Source: CAYZWU01 sp964482235 | GTDB taxonomy: Bacteria > Planctomycetota > B15-G4 > CAYZWU01 | Length of the DNA: 64,000 nucleotides | Assembly: GCA_964482235.1 (NCBI GenBank) | Contig: CAYZWU010000017.1 | Coordinates: forward strand, 1-64,000 | Direction of reading: 5' to 3' | Part shown: positions 61,428 through 64,000 of the stretch, in pieces | Position numbering within the stretch: position 1 is the first letter of the stretch | Layout of the letters: each line of letters opens with the position of its first letter | The notes under the pieces: model-generated | Database searches by the model: none | Told to the model about the DNA's origin: nothing | Seen by the model: the letters and a program-made list of their open reading frames with translations, nothing else | Program-made: the position numbers and the translations under genes

Positions 61428-62789
61428 TCAGGGCTGGATCTGGTCGAGAACTGCGTTCGATTTCAACGAATCGCTTTCATCGAATTCACGTTGAACAACA
61501 GCCTGGGTGGCCACGGAGACCAGCGGCACCACTGCCGGGACGAGGAGAGTCAGGGTTGCCGTGCCTGAACTGTCCGCCACGGCATTGCCGAGCTGCTGAA
61601 CAGGAAGGAGCAGTTCGAGGGGAAAGCCTCCCCGCTGGGGAACGCGCGGTCCGGTGCCGGTCCCGCTTAAAGAAAAGAGGAAATGCGCCTGCTCGCCGCT
61701 TTCCAGGCTGCTAAACGACAGGTCGACGAGCTGGCCCCGGATGAGCGGGCCCTGCGAAAGCCGCGGTTCGGCTCCATAGAGCCTGAGGGCATGGAGGCAC
61801 TGGGACAGGCCGCCGCCATCGTCGGAGATCAGAAGAAGGCTGCGGGAGCCGTCATCCAGCTGGCGGCCGAGCGCCATCCCCTCGAAGTTGCAGAACGAGA
61901 AGGTCTTTTCCCAGAGGAGCTTCTTTGCTGTCGGTGTGTAGGTGGCTCCCTCGAGTTCGGCGAAACCCGTCACATCGGTGGCGTTGGTGAAGTCGACCAG
62001 GTAGATGCGGTTCCTGAACTCCGGCAGCAGCAGGAGGCCGACCCCGCCGAGCTCTCTCTCGAGGATGATGAGCCGCCCGTCGGGAAGGACGACGAGATCC
62101 GACAGGCCGCTGCGCTCCTCGTCGATGAGAGGAGTGAGCTTGGTGATGCCGTCGGTCACGTAGGCCCACTGCCCGTCCCGGAGAAGGTCGCCCGAGTAGC
62201 GCTGCAGACGGACCACTGTGCCCTCTCCGACCGTCGATAACGGGCCGTCGAGAGCGAGAGCTTCCTCGTTGGTCGTCCAGAGGCTTCGGTGGCCTTCCTG
62301 GAGGGAGAGCGATTCGAGGCTGAAGTTGGGTCTGATATTCAGATAGACGGGATCCACGGGAACGGCTTGCAGCAGGCCGCCGTCGGCAAGGGAGTGCTCG
62401 CGAACGCCTGGGCCGGTCTCGTCGCTCACGTAGATGCTGTCGTTGCCGGCGTTGAAGGCGATGCCCTCCAGATCGCTTCCCGTGTCGAGGAGGAGAGGCG
62501 TCCCGAAGAGGATCGACGCGGGAAAACCGGTGACACGATTCAGCTCGATCGACAGGGGATAGACGATGCGGTTGCTGTCGGAGACCGCGTAGTAGAGGTC
62601 TCCTCCGGCCCAGGTCAATCCGCTCAGCTCGCCCGCTCCGCTGCTGCCTGACGGAAGGTCGATTCTTCCCACATCCACGATGGAAAGATCGTGCTGCCCC
62701 TGAAGCGTCTGGAAGCTGATGGCAGCCAGGAGCGCCAGCGCCGTCAGGTTCGAACAACCTCGACTCGAAAGGGGCAGGATCTGTCGCAT
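61428..62789 (-). CDS. Exported phytase-like (esterase-like) beta-propeller protein
   Basis: The 453-residue protein has a signal peptide (LTALALLAAISFQTLQG) and a six-bladed phytase-like propeller of the esterase-like family (about 30-345; ELSGLTWAGGDLYYAVSD, TGSDLEGIAFNAGNDSIYVS, SLESLSLQEGHRSLW, CNFEGMALGRQLDDGSRSLL). The repeated E-G/S-x-A/T/S segments are typical. The last ~105 residues are the sandwich domain shared with 47453 and 55205. The start at 62789 begins the signal; the frame extends into the foldback element to 62978, which I reject. Real enzyme activity has not been shown for most members. Confidence 0.85.
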   Translation of the reverse strand: MRQILPLSSRGCSNLTALALLAAISFQTLQGQHDLSIVDVGRIDLPSGSSGAGELSGLTWAGGDLYYAVSDSNRIVYPLSIELNRVTGFPASILFGTPLLLDTGSDLEGIAFNAGNDSIYVSDETGPGVREHSLADGGLLQAVPVDPVYLNIRPNFSLESLSLQEGHRSLWTTNEEALALDGPLSTVGEGTVVRLQRYSGDLLRDGQWAYVTDGITKLTPLIDEERSGLSDLVVLPDGRLIILERELGGVGLLLLPEFRNRIYLVDFTNATDVTGFAELEGATYTPTAKKLLWEKTFSFCNFEGMALGRQLDDGSRSLLLISDDGGGLSQCLHALRLYGAEPRLSQGPLIRGQLVDLSFSSLESGEQAHFLFSLSGTGTGPRVPQRGGFPLELLLPVQQLGNAVADSSGTATLTLLVPAVVPLVSVATQAVVQREFDESDSLKSNAVLDQIQP

Positions 62790-62830
62790 CGCTGTTTCTC
62801 CCAATCTGTCCGTCTGTCCTTGCCGAGCCT

Positions 62831-62997
62831 TTAACAGACCGTTGAAAAAGTCATTCGGGCCGAAAGCGGATCTTTTGCGCCGGCTCAGCGTTGCCAAATC
62901 CTCAGCGAATCCACTGATTCGCCTCCGGTTTAGCGCCTTGATCCGACACAAAATCTCTCGCTTTCGATTCCGAAGCACTTCTTCAACGGCCTGTTAA
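62831..62997. mobile_element. 167-bp foldback (MITE-like) element with TTAA ends
   Basis: The ends are 28-bp imperfect terminal inverted repeats: left TTAACAGACCGTTGAAAAAG (62831-62850, continuing TCATTCGG), right the reverse complement TTAACAGGCCGTTGAAGAAG (62997-62978, continuing TGCTTCGG), with 4 mismatches in 28. The interior also pairs with itself around AGCGAATC-CACT-GATTCGCC, so the whole unit can fold back. No transposase is encoded. It lies about 40 bp upstream of the phytase-like gene. Confidence 0.8.
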
Positions 62998-63292
62998 GGT
63001 ATGCAATGGACCATTATCCAGAAGATCGATCCCGGCTGCAAGAGGGGCGCTGTTCACAGGAAATCCGGGCGCCTTTTCACGAGGAGGCAGGCGCAGCGAT
63101 CGACGGAAGCCCGCTGTTTTTTCGATCGACTGTCACTCGAACAGTATTCGGCGCCTATAGAAATGCGATTGTGAGCGGCCTTGAACATCCTGCATCGCTC
63201 CACCTTCCAGAATGGCTTTCGTTCGCTTGGGAAGCTGATCCGCTTCGTCCACTCCCGTGTGGCAAGGCGGAGCAGAAAAGAGGAGCAGTCCG
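62998..63292. other. Intergenic region between foldback element and lipoprotein gene
   Basis: No gene is supported in these 295 bases. A 98-codon frame from 63006 lacks a ribosome site and overlaps the real lipoprotein start. TATAGA near 63157-63162 could be a -10 element, but no matching -35 is convincing. Confidence 0.4.
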
Positions 63293-64000
63293 ATGTTTGT
63301 GAACCGCCGGCGATTCGTGGTCCTTTTCTTCTCGATCCTTCTTTTCTCGATTCTTCCCCGCTGCGGCGGAGGCGGCAGCAGCGGCACGAGCGTGGACTTC
63401 AACGGCGGCAGCTGGGAGAGCGACTTCTTCCTGGAGGATATCTATTTCGGAAGGCCTCTCTTCGCTGAGGACGGCGTGGCCGAAAGGCTGGTCAATCCGG
63501 CCTCGTACATCGAGGTGCACCCGTTGACCGGGCAGCTTCTCGACGGCTTTCCCAAGCTCCTTTTCACCGGCGATGACATCGAGAACCTCTACTCCCTCAG
63601 CCTGGTGGACACGTCGTCCCAGCCCTTCGAAGCGAAAGTCGTGCCCCGAAATGCAGGCCTGATCCTCGATTTCTCGCAAGGTGTGGACCTCGCCTCCCTT
63701 CTCCTCGACGGGGAGAACAGGCTGACCGGGGACAGCCCGATCCGGCTCTACACCCGCGGCGGCGCCTCCGTGCCGATCCAGGTCACCGTGCTCGAAGAGG
63801 ACAAGCTCCTTTTCAACCCCGTGACCTCGGACAATGTCGGCTTCCCTCCCTCGCCGGTGAACTATGACATGAAGGGCGTGCCCGTGGGACTGCCTGACGG
63901 CTTCGTGAAGATCGCGCTCCACTCGATGGGGACGGGGCCCTCTGTCCTCCGGTCGATCGAGGGCCTGGAGCTCGGCGCGCGCTTCGATCTGCTCGGCACG
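63293..64000 (+). CDS. Lipoprotein of unknown function, cut by the window end
   Basis: The frame stays open from ATG 63293 to the last base (236 codons visible). The signal RFVVLFFSILLFSILPRC ends at a Cys followed by GGGGSSGTS, a typical lipoprotein linker. The mature part begins SVDFNGGSWESDFFLEDIYF and is strand-rich, with Ig-like or cadherin-like phrases (SSQPFEAKVVPRNAGLILDF). GAGGAG lies 7-9 nt ahead of the ATG. I do not recognise the family. It is a surface lipoprotein by its signal, and its C-terminus lies outside the window. Confidence 0.75.
   Translation, partial: MFVNRRRFVVLFFSILLFSILPRCGGGGSSGTSVDFNGGSWESDFFLEDIYFGRPLFAEDGVAERLVNPASYIEVHPLTGQLLDGFPKLLFTGDDIENLYSLSLVDTSSQPFEAKVVPRNAGLILDFSQGVDLASLLLDGENRLTGDSPIRLYTRGGASVPIQVTVLEEDKLLFNPVTSDNVGFPPSPVNYDMKGVPVGLPDGFVKIALHSMGTGPSVLRSIEGLELGARFDLLGT

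Noticed and set aside
62790..62978. N-terminal extension of the phytase-like protein
   Set aside because: Lies in the foldback element and puts a charged tail ahead of the signal peptide.
63006..63302. 98-residue protein
   Set aside because: No ribosome site and it overlaps the lipoprotein start in another frame.
1..64000. CRISPR arrays, rRNA genes and replication origins
   Set aside because: No regularly spaced repeats with unique spacers, no rRNA motifs and no DnaA-box clusters were noticed.

Overview
The window looks like a high-GC Gram-negative bacterium with an outer membrane (TonB receptor, outer-membrane barrel, LolA-like protein, many lipoproteins). The gene content is rich in secreted glycoside hydrolases, a Tat-exported sulfatase, DUF1080 and Gfo/Idh/MocA sugar enzymes, ThuA/PmoA domains and PQQ-type propellers. 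That mix is most familiar from Planctomycetota and related lineages. The taxonomic statement is inference from gene families; no rRNA is present.

Region by region. 1-248 holds repeats resembling the end of an IS21-type insertion sequence. 249-12074 is an L-arabinose module: a GH127+GH51 two-enzyme arabinofuranosidase, a FucI-fold isomerase that would stand in for AraA, AraB, AraD, a ROK repressor and a sodium/solute symporter, arranged divergently around a promoter with a TTAAC/GTTAA palindrome. 12139-19200 carries a HAD phosphatase, a GH29 fucosidase, a HEAT/discoidin/ThuA/PmoA fusion and a Tat-exported Gfo/Idh/MocA protein. 19214-26643 is a minus-strand export locus: sigma-54 activator, a six-fold TGCA array, a near-consensus -24/-12 promoter, then DUF302 protein, MMPL/RND transporter, LolA-like protein and an outer-membrane barrel. 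26711-28150 is a sulfatase.

28358-39015 is a tightly coupled plus-strand set: CsgG-like lipoprotein, two ModA-like lipoproteins, a ferric-reductase-like membrane protein, ModB-like permease, ModC-like ATPase, a propeller-methyltransferase-propeller fusion, and a TonB-dependent receptor. It reads as one outer-to-inner-membrane uptake system of unknown substrate. 39272-45782 has a Wza-like lipoprotein, an HD hydrolase, and two complete LeuC/LeuD-type hydro-lyases flanking an isocitrate/isopropylmalate-type dehydrogenase. tRNA-Glu(UUC) follows.

46092-64000 is mostly surface and secreted functions: lipoproteins, a transglutaminase, an MBL-fold lipoprotein, a NapH-like ferredoxin-type membrane protein, an ECF sigma factor with a fused anti-sigma/VWA partner, a legumain/caspase-like secreted peptidase, a three-gene keto-sugar operon (DUF1080, Gfo/Idh/MocA, TIM-barrel isomerase), a phytase-like propeller and a lipoprotein cut by the window end. 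A foldback (MITE-like) repeat lies at 62831-62997, and a 46-bp hairpin built from its two ends lies at 54961-55006.

The most promising undescribed systems are the 28358-39015 uptake operon with its methyltransferase-propeller fusion, and the sigma-54-controlled export locus.
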